This document shows, piece by piece, positions 1 to 8,200 of a DNA stretch of 20,403 nt. Each line of letters opens with the position of its first letter. Position 1 is the first letter of the stretch. The notes under the pieces were generated by a model that saw only the letters and a list, made by a program, of their open reading frames with translations, was not told the DNA's origin and made no database searches. Source of the stretch: JBFJVZ01 sp041623895. GTDB lineage: Bacteria; Planctomycetota; Planctomycetia; Pirellulales; Pirellulaceae. The stretch spans positions 1 through 20,403 of the forward strand of contig JBFJVZ010000083.1 in NCBI GenBank assembly GCA_041623895.1, in the 5' to 3' direction. A program made the position numbers and the translations under genes.

Positions 1-2240
1 ATCGGCACCAGTCCGTCGTACTCGGTCAGTTCAGCTGACTGGTGTGATTGGGAAGCGAAGCGGACGAATTTCTTATGTGCGAATTGTTGCTGCAGCCATT
101 GTTGCCGTTGATCCGGGTTCGGTTCACCGAGCAAGTTCGACAACTGGCAATCTATCGGCGACAGGTGGTCATCGGAATCACGGCTGGCAAAGGCAACGGG
201 CGGACCGATGTGGGCCAGCAAGTCATCCATGTGCGCATCATCATTCTGCTGGGTGATGCGAAACAGTTCCAGCATCGATGCACTGGGAAAACTTGCGCGA
301 TCTTCGGCCAGGTTTCTGAGCGAATAAGACAGACAGATGTGGGGCGGTATCTCATCCGGGGAAGCGGCCGGCAAGCTGGCTTGGTGACGTTCATCGTGCG
401 CTTTCGTCATTCCCTCACCCGGGCCCGAGAGCCCGACTTCTTCCGGAGGGAGAGGTGACGAAGTAATTGTCTGCTGACCCGCAGCGAGCGCGCGGTAGAG
501 TGCTTGATCGAGTGACTGTTGGTTTTCTTCGGCGACTTGCTGCGATGTCGGCAGATTCGTCGATAACCGTTCGCGTTCGGCATCCAACAGCACCGGATCA
601 ACGCCGATGCGTTTGGGATAGCGTCCATCATCCAGTCCCATGACAAAAAGTTGTTTTCGGCCGCTGTGGCCGCCCTGTAACAGCGGCGCGACGTGGACAC
701 GGCCCGGCAGAGGACCACTGGCCATGATGCGGCTTTCAATCGGCAACTCCTCCAGCCACTGCAACACGTCCAATTCGGCTTCGGGGTCGAAGTCAAAGTT
801 GGCCAGCATGCCATCGATATCATCCAACAGTTTTTCACGCGCATAACGATCGAGTTTATTGTCGGCACGAGCGCACTGGAGCAAGAACTTTCGCGCTTTG
901 TTTAGCACGGTTGTGGCGTCGTCGTCAGCGGACGGCGCGAGCTTGATTAACGGTTGCACCATCGCCAGGACTGCTTGCAGTGACGGCAAGCCAAAATCAC
1001 GTTGCGGAATCTCGCCGGCCGCTTCTGCACCGTCGTGATCGCCGTTTTGCTGATACTCTTGCAACGACTGCTGGGCTGATTGAATCGCTTCGTTGATCTT
1101 GGGCAGATAGCGGTCTGCTTGAAAACCGATGGGTATCTGCCGCAGCGAGCTGGCCAAACGGGAATAGCCGATCGATTCCGCGATTGGCGGGCGCATCAAC
1201 AGACCTTCGCGAATCAGCTGCACCGCTCGCGTCTGAATGTAATCGAGGCGTGCCCAGCGGAGCCAACCGCGAAGTGCCCGGCCGGGTCGCGAGTAAATGC
1301 ACGCGATGCCTTCGGCAAAGGTGACGGGCAGTTTGTCCAGATCCGGTGCGGACCTGTCACCGTTGTCCTGAGCGGCCAACCAACCGGTCAGTTGCTCGAG
1401 CACCAAAGGCACGTATTGCTGGTAGTCGGTGTGCAGAATCTCGGCCTGATCCAAACGATTTGCAGGGCCATCTTGTTGCGAAAGGATTCTTTGGAAGACA
1501 CCGCGAACCTCGTTGACCTCCCCGAGTCCCGCGAAGTATTCAAACTTTACCGGGCTCACTGCGAGAAGATCGGAGACCGGTGCGGAGGCTACCGAACAAG
1601 CATCCAGGTGCTCTGAATGCAGCAGCGTGGTCTTGGTCGCAAGTGTTTCCAACAGCCGCCGCTCTGCGAGCGAAGACTTGAAGGCTTCGGGCATCAAGAT
1701 CAGCAACTCCGATGGCAGTTGGATACTGCCGTCGGCAAGACCCTGTATGGCCAGCTCGATGCCGGCGGCATAGTCGGCGATTCGCTGCTGCCCGAGCAAA
1801 TCACAGTAGGCACAATAGATTTGGCGAAGATCGGCTGCCTTTGCCGAAGAATCGAAGCCCTGTTCCAACAGCGAATCGGGCTGCATACCGGCCAGTCGCA
1901 GATCACCAATCGAACTGGTCAGCAGATTTGTCAGACCTTCCACGGACTGCAGATCGTGAAAGTAAACAAGCTTGCCGGCGCGGCGGAGTCGGCAAAACAG
2001 GTTTCGCACCAGCATCCGCACGGTTGATTGATTGGCAAAGCGAAGCTGTTTGCCCGCCAGCTGATTCCCGGCGAGTGTTAGGGCAATGGTCGGCAGCGTC
2101 TTGGCGTGCAGGTTGATCGTGTTGTTGCCTGCCAGGTTCAAACGATCTTTCCACTGCCCGGCAATTCGCAGATTCTGCGCCAGCAGCCATTTTTCTGTCA
2201 GCAAATGCTGTTTGCATTGATCGGCCAGCCACCCAATCAT
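1..2240 (-). CDS. AddB-like PD-(D/E)XK nuclease / inactivated-helicase family protein (partial, C-terminus off the left edge)
   Basis: The minus frame is open from an ATG at 2240 to the window edge, giving at least 746 aa, so the gene is truncated by the window. Near the start, residues such as EKWLLAQNLRIAGQW, then NLHAKTLPTIALTLA, resemble the N-terminus of AddB/RecB-like nuclease-family proteins. Around residues 529-560 the run FVMGLDDGRYPK, followed by DPVLLDAERERLS, matches the AddB signature (vxGLxxGxfP, then dPxLxdxeRxxL). Near the edge come LSYSLRNLAEDRASFPS and TEYDGLVP, which in this family precede the C-terminal nuclease domain; that domain should lie just outside. The family works with an AddA-type helicase in double-strand-break end processing; any partner gene would lie further left. 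GAGGA at 2245-2249 sits 4 nt before the ATG, and an in-frame stop lies shortly upstream. Residues about 594-613 are encoded by repeat-like DNA. The family call is fairly sure; the subfamily is not. Confidence 0.8.
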   Translation of the reverse strand, partial: MIGWLADQCKQHLLTEKWLLAQNLRIAGQWKDRLNLAGNNTINLHAKTLPTIALTLAGNQLAGKQLRFANQSTVRMLVRNLFCRLRRAGKLVYFHDLQSVEGLTNLLTSSIGDLRLAGMQPDSLLEQGFDSSAKAADLRQIYCAYCDLLGQQRIADYAAGIELAIQGLADGSIQLPSELLILMPEAFKSSLAERRLLETLATKTTLLHSEHLDACSVASAPVSDLLAVSPVKFEYFAGLGEVNEVRGVFQRILSQQDGPANRLDQAEILHTDYQQYVPLVLEQLTGWLAAQDNGDRSAPDLDKLPVTFAEGIACIYSRPGRALRGWLRWARLDYIQTRAVQLIREGLLMRPPIAESIGYSRLASSLRQIPIGFQADRYLPKINEAIQSAQQSLQEYQQNGDHDGAEAAGEIPQRDFGLPSLQAVLAMVQPLIKLAPSADDDATTVLNKARKFLLQCARADNKLDRYAREKLLDDIDGMLANFDFDPEAELDVLQWLEELPIESRIMASGPLPGRVHVAPLLQGGHSGRKQLFVMGLDDGRYPKRIGVDPVLLDAERERLSTNLPTSQQVAEENQQSLDQALYRALAAGQQTITSSPLPPEEVGLSGPGEGMTKAHDERHQASLPAASPDEIPPHICLSYSLRNLAEDRASFPSASMLELFRITQQNDDAHMDDLLAHIGPPVAFASRDSDDHLSPIDCQLSNLLGEPNPDQRQQWLQQQFAHKKFVRFASQSHQSAELTEYDGLVP
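402..460. repeat. Repeat-like insert inside the AddB-like coding sequence
   Basis: This stretch is C/G-rich with alternating CCCTC/GAGGG blocks and a small hairpin (cgggc-ccgaga-gcccg). On the coding (minus) strand it gives a low-complexity segment rich in Pro, Glu and Gly (SPLPPEEVGLSGPGEG) lying between two normal-looking protein regions. This type of DNA looks like the dispersed intergenic repeats of planctomycete genomes. That origin is inferred from recollection of similar strings; no second copy of it occurs in this window. The insert keeps the reading frame open. Confidence 0.45.
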
Positions 2241-2351
2241 CAGATCCTCGAACAAAGCCTGACAAATTCACGATCGCAAGTCTCGACAAACGGCCATCGA
2301 TACCTGACGATAACGGTGTCGCGTCAGCGTTGCCATCACCCAAGATCAAAG
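2241..2351. promoter_or_regulatory. Divergent intergenic region (putative promoters)
   Basis: A 111-bp gap separates the start codons of the minus-strand AddB-like gene (2240) and the plus-strand SEC-C gene (2352). Because the genes diverge, promoters for both must lie here or reach into the opposite coding regions. A GAGGA at 2245-2249 serves the AddB-like start. I see no convincing -35/-10 pair and no strong ribosome binding site in front of the SEC-C start. Confidence 0.4.
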
Positions 2352-3443
2352 ATGTCACACCAACCTATCAGCGGAAACGCCAAGTGCCCCTGCGGCAGCG
2401 GAAAGAAATACGAGCACTGCTGCCTGAAAAAGGGTTACGAGTTCGTGGAAGACGACGAGGGCACGATTCGCCGTTCCGTTCCCATGTCGGACGAACTTGG
2501 CGACGTGTTGCAGCAGCAGATGGACGATTTGTCGGAGGAACTCGGCCGAGACCTGCGGCCGGACGATTTGCTGTTTCAGAATCAACATTCCGAACACAGT
2601 GAACACTTCATGGTCGAAGGGATGAAGGCGGCGGGCGTCGATCCAGCAATCATCCATGCCTTTGAAGAGACCGGCTTTTTGGTGAGCGAAGAAAACCAGC
2701 ATCTGATCAGCGACGAAGACCTGGAGCGATGGCAAACTGCGATCGACGATTATCGTGGAAAGCACGGAGAATCAGCCTTTGACTATCCGATCGGTACGGT
2801 GGCCATGTATGGCCCCAACGACCAGGTCACCACCAAGATCGTCGCCAGTGTGATCAAGTCGGCCGACAGCGATCCAATCCTGGAACGTTTCGTCGGCACG
2901 GGGATCGCCGAAGACGATCGCGTGCAAGAAAAGATCAACGCTTTCTTTGAATCGCACAACGTCACCAGGATCGGAGCGGTCGACTACAACATCGGCTGCC
3001 CGCACGAAGAAGGCGAAGACTTTCCCGTTGGCGAAGATTGTCCCTTCTGCCCTTTCTGGCAAGGCAAACAAGGATCCGCAACCGGCATCGACGATGATGA
3101 TGATGGAGTGACACTCGAACAACAGGCGATGGTGATGCAGATGCTGCAAACCATGAATCCGTCGATGGCCAGCGAACTGATGAATCTGGCTGAACAATTT
3201 GACAACGCCGAAGACTTCGCCAACGCAATCATGATCGGGCCCTGTCCCAAGTGCGACAGCGACAACACGACCAACTGCGAAGACGATCCCGTGATTGACA
3301 ATGCCTGCATCGGCCGCTGTACCGATTGCAATCAGCTTTGGTGCTGCGACTGCGACGAGTTATTCGCCGACGCCCAACAAGCAATGATTCACGATTGCCC
3401 GGTTTGGGAATCGATGGAAGACGAACTGGACGAGCCGTTTTGA
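2352..3443 (+). CDS. SEC-C motif, cysteine-rich zinc-binding protein
   Basis: A 363-aa protein when started at the ATG just before the SEC-C motif. The open frame extends upstream to 2106, but those residues would overlap the divergent gene and look non-coding. Residues 11-24 (KCPCGSGKKYEHCC) form a textbook SEC-C zinc site, as found at the C-terminus of SecA and in many stand-alone proteins. A CPxEEGEDFPVGEDCPFCPFW stretch in the middle (about residues 215-235) and a C-terminal cluster (CPKC at 298-301, then C309, C319, C323, C326, C331, C332, C334) suggest at least two further metal sites. The rest is strongly acidic, with a run of Asp before a predicted helical region. No signal peptide is seen, so it is probably cytoplasmic. 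No partner or reaction can be assigned; SEC-C proteins are generally adaptor or nucleic-acid/protein-binding proteins. Confidence 0.85.
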   Translation: MSHQPISGNAKCPCGSGKKYEHCCLKKGYEFVEDDEGTIRRSVPMSDELGDVLQQQMDDLSEELGRDLRPDDLLFQNQHSEHSEHFMVEGMKAAGVDPAIIHAFEETGFLVSEENQHLISDEDLERWQTAIDDYRGKHGESAFDYPIGTVAMYGPNDQVTTKIVASVIKSADSDPILERFVGTGIAEDDRVQEKINAFFESHNVTRIGAVDYNIGCPHEEGEDFPVGEDCPFCPFWQGKQGSATGIDDDDDGVTLEQQAMVMQMLQTMNPSMASELMNLAEQFDNAEDFANAIMIGPCPKCDSDNTTNCEDDPVIDNACIGRCTDCNQLWCCDCDELFADAQQAMIHDCPVWESMEDELDEPF

Positions 3444-3513
3444 GAGCGCCGCCGCGGTTGATATCAACCCGAAGTTCCCTCGCTGTCGCTTTTTGAAGTT
3501 GCGCATTTCGATA

Positions 3514-3558
3514 GTGCCGGAAGCGCGGCAGCCCATAGCCTGATGCGCGAGCCCCAGG
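3514..3558 (-). repeat. Bipartite stem-loop repeat, degenerate copy (D)
   Basis: Read on the minus strand: arm CCTGGGGC, loop TCGC, degraded arm GCATCAGG, the 12-nt linker CTATGGGCTGCC, then GCGCT-TCC-GGCAC, a decayed 5-3-5 mini-hairpin. Architecture and spacing match copies A, B and C, but both stems carry mismatches. Its orientation is opposite to that of the neighbouring complete copy. Confidence 0.6.
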
Positions 3559-3624
3559 ATTTTCGGCCGACGCGAACGAAAGCCCTGGAAGAGCGACAGC
3601 CATCAGACGGTTTCATTTTCTGCC

Positions 3625-3637
3625 GCCGCTCCGCGGC
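3625..3637 (+). repeat. Orphan mini-hairpin of the bipartite repeat
   Basis: GCCGC-TCC-GCGGC is identical to the second hairpin of copy A 69 bp downstream. It is preceded by ATTTTCTGCC, which partly resembles the linker, but there is no clear first stem, so it is probably a half-element or decayed copy. Confidence 0.55.
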
Positions 3638-3661
3638 TTGTTTGTTTATTTGCTATGGTTT

Positions 3662-3706
3662 CCTGGGGCTCGCGCCCCAGGCTTCATGCTATCGCCGCTC
3701 CGCGGC
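3662..3706 (+). repeat. Bipartite stem-loop repeat, complete copy (A)
   Basis: Stem 1 is CCTGGGGC (3662-3669) and GCCCCAGG (3674-3681) around the loop TCGC, a perfect 8-bp stem. The 12-nt linker CTTCATGCTATC follows, then the mini-hairpin GCCGC-TCC-GCGGC (3694-3706). It lies between two genes and is not followed by a T-run, so a REP-type element fits better than a Rho-independent terminator. Confidence 0.75.
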
Positions 3707-3815
3707 TGAAAAAGCGCAAAAACTTACGCTTCAGGTTAGTATGATTAACTGCAAAACTCTCGCTTCGCGTTAGTACTGCCGCGGCAATATTTTCAATCAC
3801 AACAGGGGACACATC

Positions 3816-4880
3816 ATGCCATTACGACATTACGGAGTCTTGAAAGGAAGAGCAATCAACAGCCGCCTGGGAGCCGGACAAAGCCCGCACTACCAGGTTC
3901 ACATTGTCGATGATAGCACTGACTACCGGATTGCCATCAACGTCAAGTCAAAGTTGAGCCCATCCGATTTGGGATACCTTGTTGATGATTGGTTCAGCCA
4001 TCCGGTCACGGAATTTCTAAAATCTCTGGACGCAGGTTTTCACGAACTGGCTTCTGCGCCCAATACCGGCGCGATCGACTTCATTCGCGGCAATCTTTTT
4101 GATCCCCTGAAAATGAAGCCGCTGCCGTTCAGCGTTCCGGGACCCGATAATGATCTGAACGAAAAGATCGACGCCTACGTCTCACGTGCTATCGAAGATG
4201 AGCTGGCGACCGTGTATGCGTTCGGTGAACGCTGGGGACCGGAGCCTAACAAGAAAGACAAGCACTTTGGGTTTTTGCCGGGCAACGGGATTCATGACAT
4301 TCACATGAATCAAGGAAATTCGCCTCGCTTCAAGGGTGATGACGGCGTGTGGCAAGACGGCGCGCTGTTCATCCACTTCCCGGAAATCCGCAGCGGCAGT
4401 GACGATGTGGTGTTTGGCGAACAATGGGTCGGCGTCTTTCTGGCATTCCAATCGCAGGTCTGGCACACCGACGATATCAGCGGACACGCTTTGCCCGGGT
4501 TCCAGCCCGGTTTGCCTGGCACTTCGACAACGCTTCCCGGCGGAACTGAAGGCGATGGGCGGATTCGTATTGTTGCTGCCCTGGTCAATCCCGCCGGTCA
4601 CGATGTCGGTCTGGAAGCGGTCACGATTATCAACACCACGCCGGATGCCATCGACCTGGATAGTTGGTCGATCGCGGACAAGCACAAGCAAAAGACGCAG
4701 CTGGGCAACCTATCGATCGCGGCAGGAGAGGCGAAGTTGCTGACCTTGTCGGGCGATGGAGCGCAGCTTGGAAACAAGGGCGGCATCATCACGCTGCTTG
4801 ATTCCGCCGGCGTCAAAGTCGATGGTGTCTCCTACACCCGCGAGCAAGCCGCAGCTCAAGGCCGGACGATCGTGTTCTGA
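3816..4880 (+). CDS. DUF2278 family (YukJ-like) protein with C-terminal lamin-tail domain
   Basis: A 354-aa protein; AGGGG 7 nt upstream supports the ATG. Residues 4 to about 225 match DUF2278, the family of Bacillus subtilis YukJ: YGVLKGR near the start, SPHYQVHI (23-30), YLVDD (54-58), DFIRGNLFDP (88-97), GPDNDLN (109-115), YAFGERWGPE (134-143), NGIHDIHMNQGN (157-168) and FLAFQSQVWHTDD (208-220). The many invariant His/Asp/Asn residues suggest a metal-dependent or hydrolytic site, but no activity is established for this family. After a Gly/Pro-rich linker (about 226-246), residues 248-343 look like a lamin-tail domain (VGLEAVTIINTT, then LDSWSIADK, then GGIITLLDSAGVKVDGVSY), a beta-sandwich usually found on secreted or nucleic-acid-linked enzymes. 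No signal peptide is visible. It appears to be a single-gene unit between repeats and a decayed gene. Function is unknown. Confidence 0.9.
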   Translation: MPLRHYGVLKGRAINSRLGAGQSPHYQVHIVDDSTDYRIAINVKSKLSPSDLGYLVDDWFSHPVTEFLKSLDAGFHELASAPNTGAIDFIRGNLFDPLKMKPLPFSVPGPDNDLNEKIDAYVSRAIEDELATVYAFGERWGPEPNKKDKHFGFLPGNGIHDIHMNQGNSPRFKGDDGVWQDGALFIHFPEIRSGSDDVVFGEQWVGVFLAFQSQVWHTDDISGHALPGFQPGLPGTSTTLPGGTEGDGRIRIVAALVNPAGHDVGLEAVTIINTTPDAIDLDSWSIADKHKQKTQLGNLSIAAGEAKLLTLSGDGAQLGNKGGIITLLDSAGVKVDGVSYTREQAAAQGRTIVF

Positions 4881-4900
4881 GCCCCTGGCAGTCAGGCAGG

Positions 4901-5235
4901 TCTCGTGAACTGCTCGTCAAACCACTGCCGGCACCGGTCGACGAAAGTCAAAAACGACGAGACGAATCTGAAGCCGAGCGTCTGCAAGCACGAAGAGAAA
5001 AAGTCTCCAGCGCGACGGGCATCTGGTCACCGCCGCACTTTCGCTGGCCGGCGAATTGATCAGTCAAGCGGACGATGCGGCGGTGGATCGCAGCAAGGTC
5101 GATCAACTGACCGAGCGGCTCAGCGAATCGATCGACACCGACAGCGAGGGCCACCCACAATTGACAATTACGCTGCCCGACAAGGAATCGCTCCGCGGCC
5201 TGGCCGCGACCTTAGCCAAACTGCTGGAGAGTTAA
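4901..5235 (+). pseudogene. Frameshifted coding remnant, unknown family
   Basis: Two reading frames look protein-like in succession but neither is a complete gene. The first (about 4901-5000) reads ELLVKPLPAPVDESQKR and then a Glu/Arg-rich charged helix ending in LQARREK. The second (about 5000 to the TAA at 5233-5235) reads DGHLVTAALSLAGELISQAD, then a helical stretch, LTITLPDKESLRGLAATL and AKLLES. They join at the A-run gaGAAAAAgtc near 5000 by a -1 shift. There is no good start codon or ribosome binding site between them, and the first frame has no clear start after the DUF2278 stop. The likeliest reading is the 3' end of a decayed gene; a sequencing error or recoding is possible. The stop lies 13 bp from the end of the convergent helicase gene. 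Confidence 0.35.
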
Positions 5236-5248
5236 GCCGACAGGCCAG

Positions 5249-8200
5249 CTATGCAATCGGATCGCCCGGCATCAGGATCGTGTAGCCATCGTGTTCAAGC
5301 TGCTGCTGCTGTTTGCTGATCACGCCTGCAGCGAAACAAACGTAGTGAAATAACGGTGTGCGGAAATGAAACAACGGCTCATGGGCAATCCTGCCCTCTG
5401 AATCCAATAGCGGAGACAGTTTGATCGGCTGACGGCGAATCAATTCGTCGATCCAATCCTGGTGATCATTTCCCAGGCAATGGATCAGCTCGCGGCGGAT
5501 ATCTTCGCGATCGGTCTCGGTGTCAAGCTGCCTGGCTTCTCGCAAGTCAACTTGGGTTTGCCGCAACAACTGCAGCAACTGATTCGCTGTCGGATTTGTG
5601 CTGTGATGTCCCGACAGAATCAGCTGCGACTTGGCACGGGTCATCGCGACATAAAGCGGGTATGCGAGTGTGCGGTCAGGCAGCGCGAAGTTACCGGCAT
5701 CGAACACCCACACCAGTTCGGCATCGTATCCCTTGAAAGAGTGCACGGTGGTGGCAGTGATCGCCCGGTCATCCGGCCGAATCGATTCGCGGCGCGTCAC
5801 GTGCAAATCGATCCCCCGCGATTTCAACTGCGGGGCGATATCAAACCGCAAGCTCCGATCTGCTTTCCGACCGTTGAAGAGAATGCAAATCTGCGAGGGA
5901 CGCACGTGTTGCTCCCGCACGTACTGCACTAACTGCTTAACCAATCGTTGCCGCTCCAACACAGAATTCTTCAGCAGCTGCAACTCCGGCTCGGGGCCAT
6001 CCGTTTCCGTGTAACGAACCTGCCACCAGGTCTGTCCGGCATTCAGCTTTCGCTCACGCAGCAAATCTCTATGGACCAACTCACGCTGTTCGGAGTTCTT
6101 TGCCGCGTCGGTCAATCGGCACAGCACGTTCAATGCGTATTCGGCGATTGGACGAGTGGAACGAAAACTCTCTTGCATCACAGTACTGCGGCCGCGCAAA
6201 TCGACTCCCAGATCCGTCCATTTAGGCATCGCGCGGTCATAGATATTCTGCGCATTGTCGTAAAACAGATTCAGATTCTTTGAATTCTGATCACTGCTTT
6301 CCGCCTGCTCGGTCAACAACGCTAATAATCGCAGCGTTGCTGGTCCAAAATCTTGCGATTCATCGATGAACATCGATCGGCAAACGGGCTCTGGTTTGGG
6401 CACCAGCTTCAAGTACGCTTCCGCTGCCGCGTTGATGTCTCTATTAAACGAGCTGAGATACTTGCCGCGCGCGATCAAGAGTCGATCCAAAACATCGTTT
6501 ACATGATGAAAGCGCACGCGATCCCAGGGAAATGCTTGATCCGTATTGAGTTCCTGCCAGGCTGCATGAACCACATCCGTGAGCAGACCGGACAAAGCCA
6601 TGTTGGCATACACGACCCAAATCGGCGCTCCAGGCTCATCGCCCCGTTGGATATCCGACAGTACCGTGCGCGCCAGCCAGTGCGCAAGCACGACCGTCTT
6701 GCCGCTGCCGGCGACACCGCGAACCAACCGCGGCTTACCATCCAAGCGCAATCCACACAATCGCTGCTGCTCGTCGCTAAACACCGGTCGCATACTCTCG
6801 CGAACGGCCAATTGATCGCCTAGTCGCTCTGAGATTCCCGGTATGGAAACCGACTCGCGACGAATTTGCGGATCGACTTGCTGCCAATGCAATTTGCCGC
6901 CCCGCGACTTCAGGACTGCCGGCCACAACAGATCGGCCAATGGCTGCAGATAGGGCTCCTTCATCTCATCACGGCTGGCGATCAGAATCATCATGTGCCT
7001 TGCTCGGCTAAGCCCCACGTTGATCAACCGCTTCCACTCATGCGGCGCCCAACCGGTGCTACCGGCATTGACAGTGTCAAAGATAACGGCGTCGGCTTCG
7101 GTTCCCTGCCGCGTGTGCACCGACGAGGCGGTCCAATTCGCGACCTTGCGTTGCCGCAAATAACTGTTGATTGCAGCAACTTGCCCCCGAAACGGCGTGA
7201 TGTAACACCCTTCACAGGCGGCGAATTCCGAGTCTCCAAACAGCTTGTCCAAAACCTCCGTCGCCAGCACCCGCGTCCAACTTCGCTGGCCAGGACCCCG
7301 CGACGCTCGGATGCGCGAACGCCGTTTCGTTTCTTCGTCGATGACGTACCAAATCGCACGCGGAATTTCAGCGATGATCGGCGGAGGTTGCCAGGTCTTG
7401 TGCCCGGTGGCTTCGGCATGTCGCAGCAGCCCGTCATACTGAAATTTCGACACAACATCGCCGATCTCAGGATGCATTCGGTATTGGGTGGAGAGCAGTG
7501 TGACGGCGGGGCGTGTCAGCTGATCAGCATTCAAATGCGACAACCCGCTGCTGGCCATCCAGCGAGCTTTGTTTTCGGCGACGATTCGTTCAATCTTGCT
7601 GATTGGCGACAGCTGTCTTGCATCCCCAACCAGCCACACGCGATCTGCGGCCAACAGCGACAGCGCTGCTGTTGCCGCTCTCGACACCAAACCGGCTTCA
7701 TCAATCACCACGGTGCTTAGCGGCGCCCTGCCCTCATCCAACATCGGTCCAAACCGCCGATCACAAAGCATCCGCATCGCCGCATAAACCGTGCAGACCA
7801 CGACCCGAATATTGGGATCGAAGAACAGCTCGCCAGCGTGTTCGTCAAGCTGGGCGTAAGCTGCATTGACCTGTAGCTTTAATCTCGCACGTTCGGCCGG
7901 CGACTCTGCCTGGTTTAGTTTTCGGATCGAGTCTGAAATCAAGCGTCGAATCTCGATCGACTCGGGACCCAGCAGGGCTTCCAAACCTTCGCGCTCGAAT
8001 GTTTCCAAGTGAGCCGATTTGCCAATCCGAACAACGTCACCGTGATCAACCCAAGGCGGGTGAATCTTGCGAGCTTCTCGTCCGATCCTCACCGCCACTT
8101 CGTCCGTCGCCCGATTTGTTGTGGAAACCACCAACACCCGACTGTCGGAATCCTGCAACGAATTCGCAACTTCCCGACCAATCACGCCAGTCTTTCCGGT

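Larger units (their letters stand above)
3444..3815. other. Repeat-packed intergenic region
   Basis: A 372-bp gap with no convincing gene. It holds a degenerate minus-strand copy of the bipartite stem-loop repeat (3514-3558), an orphan mini-hairpin (3625-3637) and a complete plus-strand copy (3662-3706). The 124-aa minus-strand reading frame through it is a translation of these repeats. At the right end, AGGGG at 3804-3808 lies 7 nt before the ATG of the DUF2278 gene and is its ribosome binding site. The promoter of that gene should also lie near the right end, but no clear -35/-10 is visible. Confidence 0.7.

Noticed and set aside
407..868. 153-aa minus-strand frame within the AddB-like gene
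   Set aside because: Out-of-frame shadow; the AddB signature motifs lie in the other minus frame, which is open from 2240 to the edge.
2106..2351. N-terminal extension of the SEC-C protein up to 2106
   Set aside because: It overlaps the divergent AddB-like gene, has non-protein-like composition, and the SEC-C motif sits naturally at the N-terminus from ATG 2352.
3229..3603. 124-aa minus-strand frame across the SEC-C gene end and the repeat gap
   Set aside because: It is antisense to SEC-C in one part and a translation of stem-loop repeats in the other.
3514..3706. CRISPR array
   Set aside because: The repeats are few, inverted relative to each other, structured and irregularly spaced, with no cas genes nearby.
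6866..7720. 284-aa plus-strand reading frame
   Set aside because: Antisense shadow of the Upf1-like helicase core; no motif and unnatural composition.
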